A DNA stretch of 64,000 nucleotides from positions 1-64,000 of the forward strand of contig NZ_NPKN01000010.1 of the NCBI RefSeq assembly GCF_008329435.1. Direction: 5' to 3'. The stretch comes from Rhodanobacter sp. T12-5 (GTDB lineage: Bacteria; Pseudomonadota; Gammaproteobacteria; Xanthomonadales; Rhodanobacteraceae). A model generated the notes under the pieces. It was not told where the DNA came from and searched no databases. It saw only the letters and a program-made list of their open reading frames with translations. The position numbers were made by a program, and so were the translations under genes. Shown in pieces: positions 24,627-33,864 of the stretch (positions are counted from its first letter, which is position 1; every line of letters begins with the position of its first letter).

Positions 24627-26300
24627 ATGACTGAAAGTTTTGCCGAACTGTTTGAACAGAGCCAACAGGCTATCTCCAAGCTGAAGCCCGGCGCCATCGT
24701 CACCGGCATCGTTGTGGAAATCCGCAATGACGTCGTCGTGATCAATGCCGGCCTGAAGAGCGAAGGCATCGTCCCGATCGAGCAGTTCAAGAGCGAGGAC
24801 GGCGTGCTGGAGGTACAGGTAGGCGACGAGGTGAAGGTAGCCCTCGAAGCTTTGGAAGACGGTTTCGGCGAGACCAAGCTGTCGCGCGAGAAGGCCAAGC
24901 GCTCGATGGTGTGGGACGACCTGGAGCAGGCGTTCGACAAGGAAGAAACCATCGTCGGCATGATTTCCGGCAAGGTCAAGGGCGGTTTCACCGTCGACAT
25001 CAAGGACGTCCGCGCATTCCTGCCGGGCTCGCTGGTCGATGTGCGCCCGGTGCGCGACCCGGTCTACCTCGAGGGCAAGGAACTCGAGTTCAAGATCATC
25101 AAGCTCGATCGCAAACGCAACAACGTGGTGGTCAGCCGCCGCGCCGTCGTCGAGACCGAGTTCTCCGAGGAGCGCGAGAAGCTGCTTGAGCGCCTGACCG
25201 AGGGTGCCGTGGTCAAGGGCACCGTCAAGAACCTCACCGACTACGGCGCGTTCGTGGACCTGGGCGGCATCGACGGCCTGCTGCACATCACCGACATGGC
25301 GTGGAAGCGCGTGCGTCATCCGTCCGAAGTGGTCAACGTCGGCGACGAGCTGGACGTGCGCGTGCTGAAGTACGACAAGGAGCGCAACCGCGTTTCGCTG
25401 GGCCTGAAGCAGCTGGGCGACGACCCGTGGGTCGCCATCGCTCGCCGCTACCCGGTCGGCAGCCGCCTGTTCGGCAAGGTCTCCAACGTCACCGATTACG
25501 GCTGTTTCGTCGAGATCGAGCCGGGCGTGGAAGGCCTGGTGCACGTGTCCGAAATGGATTGGACCAACAAGAACGTCAACCCGGCCAAGGTGGTGCAGGT
25601 CGGTGACGAGACCGAAGTGACCGTGCTGGACGTGGACGAGGAGCGTCGCCGCATCTCGCTGGGTATCAAGCAGACCCGCTCGAACCCGTGGGAAGCCTTC
25701 GCAGCGATGCACAAGAAGGGCGACAAGGTCTCCGGCCAGATCAAGTCGATCACCGATTTCGGCGTGTTCATCGGCCTGGACGGCGGCATCGACGGTCTGG
25801 TGCACCTGTCCGACATCTCCTGGCAGATGTCCGGCGAAGACCTGGTTCGCAACTTCAAGAAGGGCGACGAGATCGAGGCCGTGGTGCTGGCGGTCGATCC
25901 GGAGCGCGAGCGCATCTCGCTCGGTATCAAGCAGATGGAGCAGGATCCGTTCGGCCAGTTCATGGCGGCGAATCCGCGCGGCACCATCGTCAACGGCACC
26001 GTCAAGGAAGTCGATGCGAAGGGTGCGGTGATCGATCTGGGCGAGGGCGTCGAGGGTTACCTGCGCGCCAACGACATCGCCAAGGAGCGCATCGAGGATG
26101 CCACGCTGCATCTGAAGGTAGGCGACAAGGTCGAGGCCAAGTTCACCGGCATGGATCGCAAGGGTCGCCAGCTGGCGCTCTCGATCCGCGCGAAGGACGA
26201 GGAAGACGCGCCGGATACCGCGGTGGATTATTCGTCCGCGGCCAGTGGCACGACCAAGCTTGGTGCGCTGCTCAAGGAGCAGTTCAACAAGGCCGACTGA
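24627..26300 (+). CDS. rpsA: 30S ribosomal protein S1
   Basis: The 557-residue S1 matches E. coli in length and carries six OB-fold S1 repeats, recognisable from repeated motifs such as [40 protein letters not shown] and [21 protein letters not shown]1 recruits mRNA with weak Shine-Dalgarno sequences. The start at 24627 gives [13 protein letters not shown], the family N-terminus; the frame opens 120 bases upstream without homology. A strong terminator follows. Confidence 0.98.
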   Translation: MTESFAELFEQSQQAISKLKPGAIVTGIVVEIRNDVVVINAGLKSEGIVPIEQFKSEDGVLEVQVGDEVKVALEALEDGFGETKLSREKAKRSMVWDDLEQAFDKEETIVGMISGKVKGGFTVDIKDVRAFLPGSLVDVRPVRDPVYLEGKELEFKIIKLDRKRNNVVVSRRAVVETEFSEEREKLLERLTEGAVVKGTVKNLTDYGAFVDLGGIDGLLHITDMAWKRVRHPSEVVNVGDELDVRVLKYDKERNRVSLGLKQLGDDPWVAIARRYPVGSRLFGKVSNVTDYGCFVEIEPGVEGLVHVSEMDWTNKNVNPAKVVQVGDETEVTVLDVDEERRRISLGIKQTRSNPWEAFAAMHKKGDKVSGQIKSITDFGVFIGLDGGIDGLVHLSDISWQMSGEDLVRNFKKGDEIEAVVLAVDPERERISLGIKQMEQDPFGQFMAANPRGTIVNGTVKEVDAKGAVIDLGEGVEGYLRANDIAKERIEDATLHLKVGDKVEAKFTGMDRKGRQLALSIRAKDEEDAPDTAVDYSSAASGTTKLGALLKEQFNKAD

Positions 26301-26320
26301 TCGGTTGCACGAAGCCTGAC

Positions 26321-26350
26321 GCGGGGCGGCGCATTGCCGCCCCGCTGTTT
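26321..26350 (+). terminator. Terminator after rpsA
   Basis: GCGGGGCGGC pairs perfectly with GCCGCCCCGC across a GCATT loop and is followed by TGTTT. It separates rpsA from ihfB; the short T-run suggests partial read-through. Confidence 0.75.
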
Positions 26351-26373
26351 CACGTCACGGACATTGGGGTCCC

Positions 26374-26673
26374 ATGACCAAATCCGAATTGATCGAAGCG
26401 CTTGCCAGGCGCCAGACCCATCTTGCGTTTGCCGACGTCGAGATGGCCGTCAAGAGCGTTATCGAGCAAATGAGCCATGCCCTGGCTCATGGTGAACGCA
26501 TCGAAGTGCGCGGTTTCGGCAGTTTTGCGTTGCATTACCGTCCCCCGCGCATGGGCCGTAACCCCAAGACAGGCGAAGCCGTGGCGCTGCCCGGCAAGCA
26601 TGTTCCCCATTTCAAACCAGGCAAGGAACTGCGCGAACGCGTCAACATGGACCTGGAACAGGAAGCCGGTTGA
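26374..26673 (+). CDS. ihfB: Integration host factor beta subunit
   Basis: IHF-beta forms, with IHF-alpha, a DNA-bending protein for recombination, replication and transcription. The 99-residue product has the DNABII fold: [40 protein letters not shown], and the DNA-intercalating arm with [20 protein letters not shown]. It follows rpsA, as in E. coli, and ends at a strong terminator. Confidence 0.97.
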   Translation: MTKSELIEALARRQTHLAFADVEMAVKSVIEQMSHALAHGERIEVRGFGSFALHYRPPRMGRNPKTGEAVALPGKHVPHFKPGKELRERVNMDLEQEAG

Positions 26674-26694
26674 TACCGCGGGCAAGTTCACCGA

Positions 26695-26725
26695 AGCAGG
26701 CGACGCGAGTCGGCCTGCTTTTTTT
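26695..26725 (+). terminator. Terminator after ihfB
   Basis: AGCAGGC pairs with GCCTGCT across an 11-base loop and runs into seven T residues. Confidence 0.85.
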
Positions 26726-26825
26726 GCGTAAAATTCTGGCGTCGCGTGTTGCCTGCATGAATCCCTGCCGCATGACCGAGGCTTGTTGCCTGTGCCTGTC
26801 AGGATCAATCGGGTAAAGTCGCGGC

Positions 26826-27071
26826 ATGCGACTGCCCGCCATCATCGTTCTCGTCATTTTCATTGCTGCCGGCGTCGTGCTCGGCGCGCTCAACGCCGAT
26901 ATGGTCGGCTACGATCTCGCGTTCTTCCGGGTGCAGTTGCCCAAGGGCGCTGCCTTGCTGGTTGCCTTGGTGGTCGGCTGGCTGCTGGGCGGGATTACCG
27001 CGTGGCTAGGGGTGAGTTCGAGCCGTCGCCAGCGCCTGCGGGCAGGCAAGAAGCCGCCGGTCAAACCATGA
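26826..27071 (+). CDS. lapA: LapA-family inner membrane protein (DUF1049)
   Basis: An 81-residue protein with two membrane helices (PAIIVLVIFIAAGVVLGALN and GAALLVALVVGWLLGGITAW) and a basic cytosolic C-terminus (SSRRQRLRAGKKPPVKP), the layout of LapA/YciS. LapA works with LapB in controlling LPS synthesis and assembly. Its stop overlaps the lapB start (ATGA), so the two are translationally coupled. Confidence 0.9.
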   Translation: MRLPAIIVLVIFIAAGVVLGALNADMVGYDLAFFRVQLPKGAALLVALVVGWLLGGITAWLGVSSSRRQRLRAGKKPPVKP

Positions 27072-28240
27072 ATCTCATGTATGTGCTGGTGTCGCTGGTT
27101 CCTGCGGCATTCGTGCTGGGCTGGTGGGCCTCCCGCCAGATCGGCGCTCGCCGCTCGGGGGCCGAAGTCAGCGAGCTTTCCTCGGACTATTTCCGCGGCC
27201 TGAATTACCTGCTCAATGAGGAGCAGGACAAGGCGATCGAGGTCTTCCTCAAGCTGGCCGAATACAACCGCGATACGGTCGAGACGCACCTGGCCCTGGG
27301 CAATCTCTTCCGTCGTCGCGGCGAAGTCGATCGGGCGATTCGGCTGCACCAGCACCTGGTGTCGCGGCCGGGCCTCTCCGATGCGATGAAGACCGTCGCC
27401 CTGCTTGAACTGGGTGAAGACTACATGCGTGCCGGCCTGCTCGATCGCGCCGAAGCACTGTTTTCCGACCTGGTGGCGATGGATGCTCATGCACCATCGG
27501 CATTGCGTCACCTGATCGCGATCTACCAGCACGAGCGCGACTGGCACAAGGCGATCGAACACGCGCGCCGGCTGGAAGTGATGACCGGCGAGGACGAGAC
27601 GCCAATGATCGCCCAGTTCTATTGCGAACTTGCCGACCGCGCACGCCAGCACGGGGCACGGGCCGAAGCGCGCGATTACCTGAGCCTGGCGTTCGAGTGC
27701 CAGCCGGATTGTGTCCGCGCGTTCATGCTGACCGGCAGGCTTCAGGCCGAGGACAGCCATCACGAGGAAGCCGTGGTGGCGTACGAGGCCGCGATCAATG
27801 CCGACATCGCATTTACCCCGGAAATCCTGCCGCCGCTGCTCGACAGCTACGCTCGCTCCCGGCAGATGAGCCGCGCCGAAAGTTTCCTGAGCGACATGCT
27901 GGGGCGTTATCACGGCGTGTCGCCGGTACTGGCTTTGACCCGCCTGTATCGACAACGCGATGGCGAGCGGGCGGCGATCGACTTTCTCACCGCGCAGTTG
28001 CGCCAGCGTCCCTCGGTACGCGGCCTGATGGCGCTGATCGACGCCACGATGGACAAGATCGAGGGTGAGGCGCGCGACAATTTCCTTATTCTGCGCGATC
28101 TTACCCGCAAGCTGATTGAGGGCCAGGCGATGTACCGCTGCAGCCGTTGCGGTTTCGGGGCCAAGGCGCATCACTGGCAGTGTCCCAGTTGCAAGAACTG
28201 GAGCACGATCCGTCCGATCCACGGTGTCGCCAGCGAGTGA
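27068..28240 (+). CDS. lapB: LPS assembly regulator LapB (YciM)
   Basis: LapB is a membrane-anchored TPR protein that, in E. coli, promotes FtsH-dependent proteolysis of LpxC and so limits LPS synthesis. The 390-residue product has one N-terminal membrane helix (MYVLVSLVPAAFVLGWWASR), a long array of TPR helices, and the C-terminal rubredoxin-like zinc knuckle (YRCSRCGFGAKAHHWQCPSC) needed for function. The ATG at 27068 overlaps the lapA stop. It precedes surface-polysaccharide genes on the same strand. Confidence 0.96.
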   Translation: MNLMYVLVSLVPAAFVLGWWASRQIGARRSGAEVSELSSDYFRGLNYLLNEEQDKAIEVFLKLAEYNRDTVETHLALGNLFRRRGEVDRAIRLHQHLVSRPGLSDAMKTVALLELGEDYMRAGLLDRAEALFSDLVAMDAHAPSALRHLIAIYQHERDWHKAIEHARRLEVMTGEDETPMIAQFYCELADRARQHGARAEARDYLSLAFECQPDCVRAFMLTGRLQAEDSHHEEAVVAYEAAINADIAFTPEILPPLLDSYARSRQMSRAESFLSDMLGRYHGVSPVLALTRLYRQRDGERAAIDFLTAQLRQRPSVRGLMALIDATMDKIEGEARDNFLILRDLTRKLIEGQAMYRCSRCGFGAKAHHWQCPSCKNWSTIRPIHGVASE

Positions 28241-28241
28241 C

Positions 28242-29270
28242 ATGACCATGTACACGACCATCGGATGGTTGCTTTCCAGCCTGTTGATTTCATCGTTGCT
28301 GGTGCGCTTCGCCATCGGCTACGCGCATCGACGCGGCATGCTCGATCAACCGGGCCAGCGACGCTCGCATCGTCTGCCCACTCCTCGGGGCGGCGGCATC
28401 GGCCTTGTCGTGGCGATGCTGCTTTGCCTGCCTGGCATACTCTGGAGCTTTCCGGCGGGATGGTCGGCAAGGTCGATCGCCTGCCTGCTTGCTGCCTTGT
28501 TGCTGGTCGCGCTGGCCGGCTGGTGGGACGATCATCGAGCGCTTCCGGTATTGCCACGGCTGGGCGCCCAGTTGCTTGGGGTAGGCATTTTTTCGCTAGG
28601 TTTGCTGACCGACGGCCCGTCATGGTGGTGGCTTCCGCTGCTGTTGATCGGCGGGGCTTGGAGCATCAACCTGCACAACTTCATGGACGGCATCGACGGC
28701 TTGCTGGCGCAGCAGGCGATCTTCGTCGGCACCGGTCTGGCGTTGCTGGCATGGTCCGCCATGCAGCCGGCGCTGGCGGTGGCCGCCGCCAGTCTTGCAG
28801 CGGCGGCGTTGGGGTTCTGGTACTACAACCGGCCGCCGGCGCGGATATTCATGGGTGATGTCGGCAGCGGCAGTGTCGGCGTTCTGATTTTTGCGTTCAG
28901 TGCGATGCTTTGGCGGCGCGAGAGCGCCTTGTTGTGGCCCGCATTGATCCTTTCTTCGGCATTCACGGTGGACGCCGGTCTGACTTTGCTGGTACGCATC
29001 TGGCGCGGGCGCCGCTGGTACACTGCGCACCGCGAACACCTGTACCAGTGGCTGGTCCGCCTTCGCGGGACACACACACAGGCGGATGCAGCCTATCTAG
29101 GCTGGAATCTGCTGGTCGCGGCGCCATCGGCGTGGTTGGCTTGGAGTCATCTGCAAATGGCGTTGCCGATTACCATGATCGTCTATCTGGGAGCAACAGC
29201 CGCGTGGCTGACGCTGAAACGTCTTTGTCTGCGACGCCATCTGCCCAAGGCACCCCATGTCCCTGCGTAA
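28242..29270 (+). CDS. Undecaprenyl-phosphate sugar-1-phosphate transferase (WecA/WbpL-like)
   Basis: A 342-residue, multi-spanning glycosyl-1-phosphate transferase of the MraY/WecA family, which starts O-antigen or related glycan synthesis by loading the first sugar onto undecaprenyl phosphate. Visible motifs are HRLPTPRGGGIGLVVAMLLC, the Mg-binding NLHNFMDGIDGLLAQQ and FMGDVGSGSVGVL, and the cytosolic HxxxH-like loop WYTAHREHLYQWLV. The ATG at 28242 follows the lapB stop by one base. Its stop overlaps the next gene by 14 bases. Acceptor sugar specificity (GlcNAc, FucNAc or other) cannot be read from sequence. Confidence 0.92.
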   Translation: MTMYTTIGWLLSSLLISSLLVRFAIGYAHRRGMLDQPGQRRSHRLPTPRGGGIGLVVAMLLCLPGILWSFPAGWSARSIACLLAALLLVALAGWWDDHRALPVLPRLGAQLLGVGIFSLGLLTDGPSWWWLPLLLIGGAWSINLHNFMDGIDGLLAQQAIFVGTGLALLAWSAMQPALAVAAASLAAAALGFWYYNRPPARIFMGDVGSGSVGVLIFAFSAMLWRRESALLWPALILSSAFTVDAGLTLLVRIWRGRRWYTAHREHLYQWLVRLRGTHTQADAAYLGWNLLVAAPSAWLAWSHLQMALPITMIVYLGATAAWLTLKRLCLRRHLPKAPHVPA

Positions 29271-31155
29271 ACTTGTCGGCTTCATCCATCCGCGCGTAGC
29301 GGTCGTGATCCACGATCTGGCCATGACTGCGCTGGCGTGGTGGATTGCCAAGCTGCTGCGCTACACCCTCGCCCCGGATCAGCTCGTCAGCTACCAGTTG
29401 CTCGAATTCCCGATCGTGCTGCTGGTGCAGGGCCTGATCTTTCGCTGGACCGGTCTGTACAGGAGCGTCTGGCGCTTCGCCAGCCTGCCGGATCTGTGGA
29501 ACATCCTGCGCGCGGTGATGACCGGCGCGGTGGCTATCGGTCTTGCGCTGTTCCTGTACGACCGCCTGCAAGGTGTGCCGCGCGCGACGCTGTTCCTCTA
29601 TCCCGGTCTCCTTGCCGTGCTGCTCGGCGGGCCGCGGCTTGTCTACCGCTATTGGAAGGACAGTCGTAACGACCTGCTGCAGAACCAGGCCGTGAAGCGA
29701 GTGCTGATCGTGGGCGCAGACAGGGCTGGCGAGGTCCTGTCGCGTGATCTGCGTCGCGACAATCGCTATCTGGTCGTCGGGTTCGTCGACGACAAGAACA
29801 GCCTGCGCGGCGCCAGCATCAACGGCCACCCGGTATTGGGACGGCTCGACCAGTTGTCCGAAGTGGCACACTCGGCTGCAGTCGACATGGTGTTGATTGC
29901 CTTGCCCAGCGCCTCGACCAGCGTGATGCGGCAAGTGGTGGCGCTGTGCGACGCGACCGGCCTGCCGTACCGGACGGTTCCGCGACTGGAGGATGTCGTC
30001 GCCGGCCGCGCGCAGTTCAACCAGATCAAGGAAGTGGCGATCGAGGACCTGCTTGGCCGCGATGCGGTGGAACTGGACTGGACCGCGATCCGCGAAACCC
30101 TGAGTGGACGTCGCGTGCTGATCACGGGCGGTGGCGGGTCGATCGGTTCGGAACTGTGTCGTCAGGTCGCGCGTCTGGGTGCGCAGTCGCTCACCGTGGT
30201 CGAGCAGAGCGAATACAACCTCTATCGGATCACCCAGGAGCTGCGGGCGGATTTTCCCGAATTGATCCTCGAGGACATCCTTGCCAATTGCGGCGACGAA
30301 CCGGCCATGCGCAAGGCATTTGCGCAGGCGCGGCCGCAAGTGGTGTTTCATGCGGCAGCCTACAAACATGTGCCGATGTTGCAGGGCCAGCTGCGTTCGG
30401 CGTTTCGCAACAACGTGCTGGGCACGCGCACGATTGCCGACGCGGCGCATGAGTTCGGCGTCGAATGCTTCGTGTTGATTTCCACCGACAAGGCGGTCAA
30501 CCCGACCAGCGTGATGGGCGCCTGCAAACGCGTCGCCGAGATCTATTGCCAGAACCTCGACGCGCATGCCCGGACCCGCTTCATGACCGTGCGTTTCGGC
30601 AACGTGCTCGACTCGGCCGGTTCGGTGGTACCGCTGTTCCGGCGGCAGATCCAAGCCGGCGGCCCGGTTACCGTGACCCATCCGGAAATCTCGCGCTACT
30701 TCATGACCATTCCCGAGGCTTGTCAGCTGATCCTGCAGACGGCGAGCCTGGGCAAGGGCGGCGAAATCTTCGCGCTCGACATGGGTGAGCCGGTGAAGAT
30801 CCGCGACCTCGCCGAGCAGATGATCCGTTTGGCGGGCAAGAAGCCGGGCAGCGAGATCCCGATCGTCTATACCGGCCTGCGTTCCGGCGAGAAGCTGTTC
30901 GAGGAACTGTTCCACCCGCTGGAAAACTACAGCGCCACCGAGCATGCCAAGATCTTCCTGGCCCAGCATCGGGAAGTGTCGTGGGACCTGCTGCAGGCAC
31001 TGCTGCACAAGGCTGCAGAGGCGGTTGACGTTTTCGATGAGGAAGAACTTCGCCGCTGCGTATCCAGCCTGTTGCCCTCGTTCCGCTGGAGCGAATCGGC
31101 GCAACCGGACAACGTCGTGTCGATTCGTCGTGCCAATCCGGAGATCAAAGAGTGA
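29257..31155 (+). CDS. Membrane-anchored UDP-sugar 4,6-dehydratase (WbpM/CapD-like)
   Basis: A 632-residue protein of the long WbpM/FlaA1-type family that converts UDP-GlcNAc to UDP-4-keto-6-deoxy sugar for QuiNAc or FucNAc synthesis. It has four N-terminal membrane helices, a first Rossmann-like segment (VKRVLIVGADRAGEVLSRDL) and the catalytic SDR domain (GRRVLITGGGGSIGSELCRQ). The active site reads STDKAVNPTSVMGACKR, with Met replacing the usual Tyr of YxxxK, the S-M-K form reported for long members such as WbpM. It overlaps the WecA-like gene and is overlapped by galU, so the three are co-expressed. Confidence 0.93.
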   Translation: MSLRKLVGFIHPRVAVVIHDLAMTALAWWIAKLLRYTLAPDQLVSYQLLEFPIVLLVQGLIFRWTGLYRSVWRFASLPDLWNILRAVMTGAVAIGLALFLYDRLQGVPRATLFLYPGLLAVLLGGPRLVYRYWKDSRNDLLQNQAVKRVLIVGADRAGEVLSRDLRRDNRYLVVGFVDDKNSLRGASINGHPVLGRLDQLSEVAHSAAVDMVLIALPSASTSVMRQVVALCDATGLPYRTVPRLEDVVAGRAQFNQIKEVAIEDLLGRDAVELDWTAIRETLSGRRVLITGGGGSIGSELCRQVARLGAQSLTVVEQSEYNLYRITQELRADFPELILEDILANCGDEPAMRKAFAQARPQVVFHAAAYKHVPMLQGQLRSAFRNNVLGTRTIADAAHEFGVECFVLISTDKAVNPTSVMGACKRVAEIYCQNLDAHARTRFMTVRFGNVLDSAGSVVPLFRRQIQAGGPVTVTHPEISRYFMTIPEACQLILQTASLGKGGEIFALDMGEPVKIRDLAEQMIRLAGKKPGSEIPIVYTGLRSGEKLFEELFHPLENYSATEHAKIFLAQHREVSWDLLQALLHKAAEAVDVFDEEELRRCVSSLLPSFRWSESAQPDNVVSIRRANPEIKE

Positions 31156-32036
31156 GCAAGCCCTTGCGCAAGGTGGTATTCCCCGTGGCCGGCCTCGGCA
31201 CCCGCTTCCTGCCGGCGACCAAGGTCGTCGCCAAGGAAATGCTGCCGGTGCTGGACAAGCCGCTGATCCAATACGCCGTGGACGAGGCGGTCGATGCCGG
31301 CGCCGATACGCTGATCTTCGTCACCAACCGCTACAAGCACGCCATCGCCGATTATTTCGACAAGGCCTACGAGCTGGAATCGAAGCTGCAGGAGAAGGGC
31401 AAGGACGAATTGCTGGCATTGGTGCAGGGCACCTTGCCGAAGCATGTGCGGGCCATTTTCGTGACCCAGCCCGAAGCCCTGGGCCTTGGTCACGCCGTGC
31501 TGTGTGCGAAGCCGGTGGTCGGCGACGAGCCGTTCGGTGTGGTGCTGCCCGATGACCTGATCTGGAACGGTGCCATCGGCAGCGGCAAGGGCGCGCTGCG
31601 GCAGATGGCCGAGCTTGCCGACGCCCAGCAGGCGGGGGTCATCGCGGTCGAGGAAGTGCCACACGACCAGACCGACAAATACGGCATCGTCGATGCCGCC
31701 CCGATCGACGAACGCAGCGCCCTGATCCGCTACATGGTCGAGAAGCCCAAGCCGGCCGATGCGCCATCGAACCTGGCCGTCGTGGGTCGCTATGTGTTGC
31801 CCGGCCGCATCTTCCAGTTGCTGGAGCAGACCACGCCAGGTGCCGGCGGAGAGATCCAGCTCACCGACGCCATCGATGCCTTGCTGAAGGAGCAGGGCAA
31901 GGTGCTCGCCTACCGTTTCGAAGGCATCCGTTTCGATTGCGGCAACAAGGCCGGCCTGGTGCGTGCCACCATGCACATGGCGATGCAGGATCCGAAGCTC
32001 GCGCCCACGGTGCGCGCTTTTCTCGAACAGCTTTGA
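31152..32036 (+). CDS. galU: UTP-glucose-1-phosphate uridylyltransferase GalU
   Basis: GalU makes UDP-glucose for LPS core, exopolysaccharide and osmoprotectant synthesis. The 294-residue product has the nucleotidyltransferase signature VVFPVAGLGTRFLPATKVVA, KEMLPVLDKPLIQYAVDEA, and the conserved VLPDDLIW and GGEIQLTDAIDALL motifs. The start is GTG at 31152, overlapping the dehydratase stop by four bases. A large hairpin follows. Confidence 0.97.
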   Translation: MSKPLRKVVFPVAGLGTRFLPATKVVAKEMLPVLDKPLIQYAVDEAVDAGADTLIFVTNRYKHAIADYFDKAYELESKLQEKGKDELLALVQGTLPKHVRAIFVTQPEALGLGHAVLCAKPVVGDEPFGVVLPDDLIWNGAIGSGKGALRQMAELADAQQAGVIAVEEVPHDQTDKYGIVDAAPIDERSALIRYMVEKPKPADAPSNLAVVGRYVLPGRIFQLLEQTTPGAGGEIQLTDAIDALLKEQGKVLAYRFEGIRFDCGNKAGLVRATMHMAMQDPKLAPTVRAFLEQL

Positions 32037-32045
32037 AGCCCTTGC

Positions 32046-32076
32046 GGCTCATGTGGGGCATGCCGCCACATGAGCC
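32046..32076 (+). terminator. Large inverted repeat after galU
   Basis: GGCTCATGTGG and CCACATGAGCC form a perfect 11-base-pair stem around a nine-base loop that is itself mostly palindromic (GGCATGCC). There is no T-run, so it may act as a factor-dependent terminator or mRNA-stabilising hairpin rather than an intrinsic terminator. Confidence 0.5.
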
Positions 32077-32130
32077 ACCACTGACACCAGTGCATAGGTG
32101 CCGCTCGTCCACTCGGGCATCGGCCAACGC

Positions 32131-33420
32131 ATGAAATCATCCTCGTCCAGCTCCTACTACCGCGCCACGGCCGCGCCCTACGCCCCCCATGCACCGCTCC
32201 AGGGGCGCGCGCATGCACGGGTCGCCGTCATCGGTGGTGGTTTTGCGGGGTTGAACACCGCGCTTGGATTGGCCGAGCGCGGCGTGCGCGACGTCGTGCT
32301 GCTGGAGCGCGAACAGATCGGTTTTGGTGCATCCGGGCGCAACGGCGGTTTCGTGTTCGCCGGCTATTCGCTGGGCGAACAATCGCTGCTGGATCAATTG
32401 GGCGAATCGCGCGCGCGCGCCCTGTTCAAACTCACCACCGAAGCGGTCGGACGAATCCGCCAACGCATTGCCGACCATGCGATTGCCTGTGACTTGGTCG
32501 ACGAGGGCGTGATCTGGGCCAACTGGTTTCGCGACCCCGCCGTGCTGCGTGAGCGCCAGCAGTTGCTGGCCGAACATTACGGCGTGCAGTGGCAGTGGCT
32601 GCCCGAGGCCGAACTGCGCGCGCGCATCCGTAGCGATCGCTATCACGATGGCCTGTACGAGCGCGACGCGCTGCACCTGCACCCGCTCAACTACGCGATC
32701 GGCCTGGCTGCGGCTGCGGCCGGGCAGGGCGTGCGCATCCACGAGAACAGTGGCGTGCGCAGCCTCGTGCGCGAAGGCCTGCAGTGGCGCCTGCGCACGG
32801 CTCAAGGCGAACTGCTGGCCGATCAGGTGGTGCTGGCCTGCGGCGGTTACCTGGCAGGCCTGCAGAAGCCGATCGATCGGGCGATCCTGCCGATCGCCAC
32901 CTACGTGATGGTGACCGAACCGCTCGGCGACCGGCTGGACGACTGCCTGCACACCCGCGCGGCGATCTACGACAGCCGCTTCGCCTTCGACTACTATCGC
33001 GCGCTGCCGGATACGCGGCTGCTGTGGGGCGGACGCATCTCGGTGCTCAACCGCTCGCCACACGCTGTGCAGCGCCTGCTGACGAAGGACCTGCTGCGGG
33101 TATTCCCGCAACTGAAGGGCGTGCGCATCGACCATGCCTGGTCGGGCCTGATGAGCTACGCGCGGCATCAGATGCCGCAGATCGGCGGTGACGGCAACGG
33201 ACTGTGGTGGGCCCAGGCCTTCGGCGGGCACGGACTGGCGCCGACCTGCGCCGCCGGCGAGCTGCTGGCGGCGGCGATCGCCGAAGGCGACGAGCGCTGG
33301 AAGCAATTTGCCGATTACGGCTTGGGCAGCACCCACCGCCCGTTCGGTTACCTTGCGGCGCAGGCGAGCTACTGGTGGCAACAAGGCCGCGACTGTCTGA
33401 AAACGAGGTTGGAAGGATGA
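32131..33420 (+). CDS. FAD-dependent amine/amino acid oxidase (DAO family)
   Basis: A 429-residue flavoprotein with the FAD-binding motif [20 protein letters not shown] near residues 36-55, followed by the DAO-family [18 protein letters not shown] segment and a C-terminal FAD contact ([20 protein letters not shown]). Closest in layout to gamma-glutamylputrescine oxidase (PuuB) and related amine oxidases, but no putrescine genes lie nearby, so the substrate is open. The start at 32131 gives [13 protein letters not shown]. Its stop overlaps the next gene by four bases. Confidence 0.88.
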   Translation: MKSSSSSSYYRATAAPYAPHAPLQGRAHARVAVIGGGFAGLNTALGLAERGVRDVVLLEREQIGFGASGRNGGFVFAGYSLGEQSLLDQLGESRARALFKLTTEAVGRIRQRIADHAIACDLVDEGVIWANWFRDPAVLRERQQLLAEHYGVQWQWLPEAELRARIRSDRYHDGLYERDALHLHPLNYAIGLAAAAAGQGVRIHENSGVRSLVREGLQWRLRTAQGELLADQVVLACGGYLAGLQKPIDRAILPIATYVMVTEPLGDRLDDCLHTRAAIYDSRFAFDYYRALPDTRLLWGGRISVLNRSPHAVQRLLTKDLLRVFPQLKGVRIDHAWSGLMSYARHQMPQIGGDGNGLWWAQAFGGHGLAPTCAAGELLAAAIAEGDERWKQFADYGLGSTHRPFGYLAAQASYWWQQGRDCLKTRLEG

Positions 33421-33764
33421 GCGCAACGAGTCACCCCGAAATCAGCTGGGCCGATTTCGAGAAGGTCCTGATCGTCGCCGGTACGGTGACCAGGGTCGAG
33501 CCGTTTCCCGAAGCACGCAAGCCGGCATGGAAAGTGTGGGTGGATTTCGGCCCCTACGGCGAGAAGAAAACCAGCGCGCAGATCGCCGCGTTGTACCGGG
33601 CCGAGGACCTGCTTGGCCGGCAGATCGTGGGCGTGATCAACTTTCCGGAAAAACAGATCGGCCCGTTCCGCTCGCAGTTCCTGCTGACCGGCTTTCCCAC
33701 CGACGATGGCGTGGTGGTCACCGCGATCGAACGCCCGGTACCGAACGGCACCCGGCTGGCCTGA
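33417..33764 (+). CDS. tRNA-binding domain protein (CsaA-like)
   Basis: A 115-residue OB-fold protein of the tRNA_bind family, like CsaA, with the conserved core [51 protein letters not shown] and a short C-terminal strand. CsaA-like proteins bind tRNA or act as export chaperones; function here is not proven. The start at 33417 has GGAAGG upstream and overlaps the oxidase stop (ATGA), indicating coupling. Confidence 0.88.
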   Translation: MSATSHPEISWADFEKVLIVAGTVTRVEPFPEARKPAWKVWVDFGPYGEKKTSAQIAALYRAEDLLGRQIVGVINFPEKQIGPFRSQFLLTGFPTDDGVVVTAIERPVPNGTRLA

Positions 33765-33864
33765 GCCGGCCGACCGCGCGTTGCCCGCAATTTGTCAGCA
33801 ACGCGCCATCGCCTGTTCGTCGATGCCGTTCATCATGACGGCCTCGTCCCCACGGAGCTCACGC

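Noticed and set aside
29170-31104. A 644-codon open frame antisense to the WbpM-like dehydratase
   Set aside because: The sense gene has all expected motifs; the antisense product has none and no ribosome-binding site.
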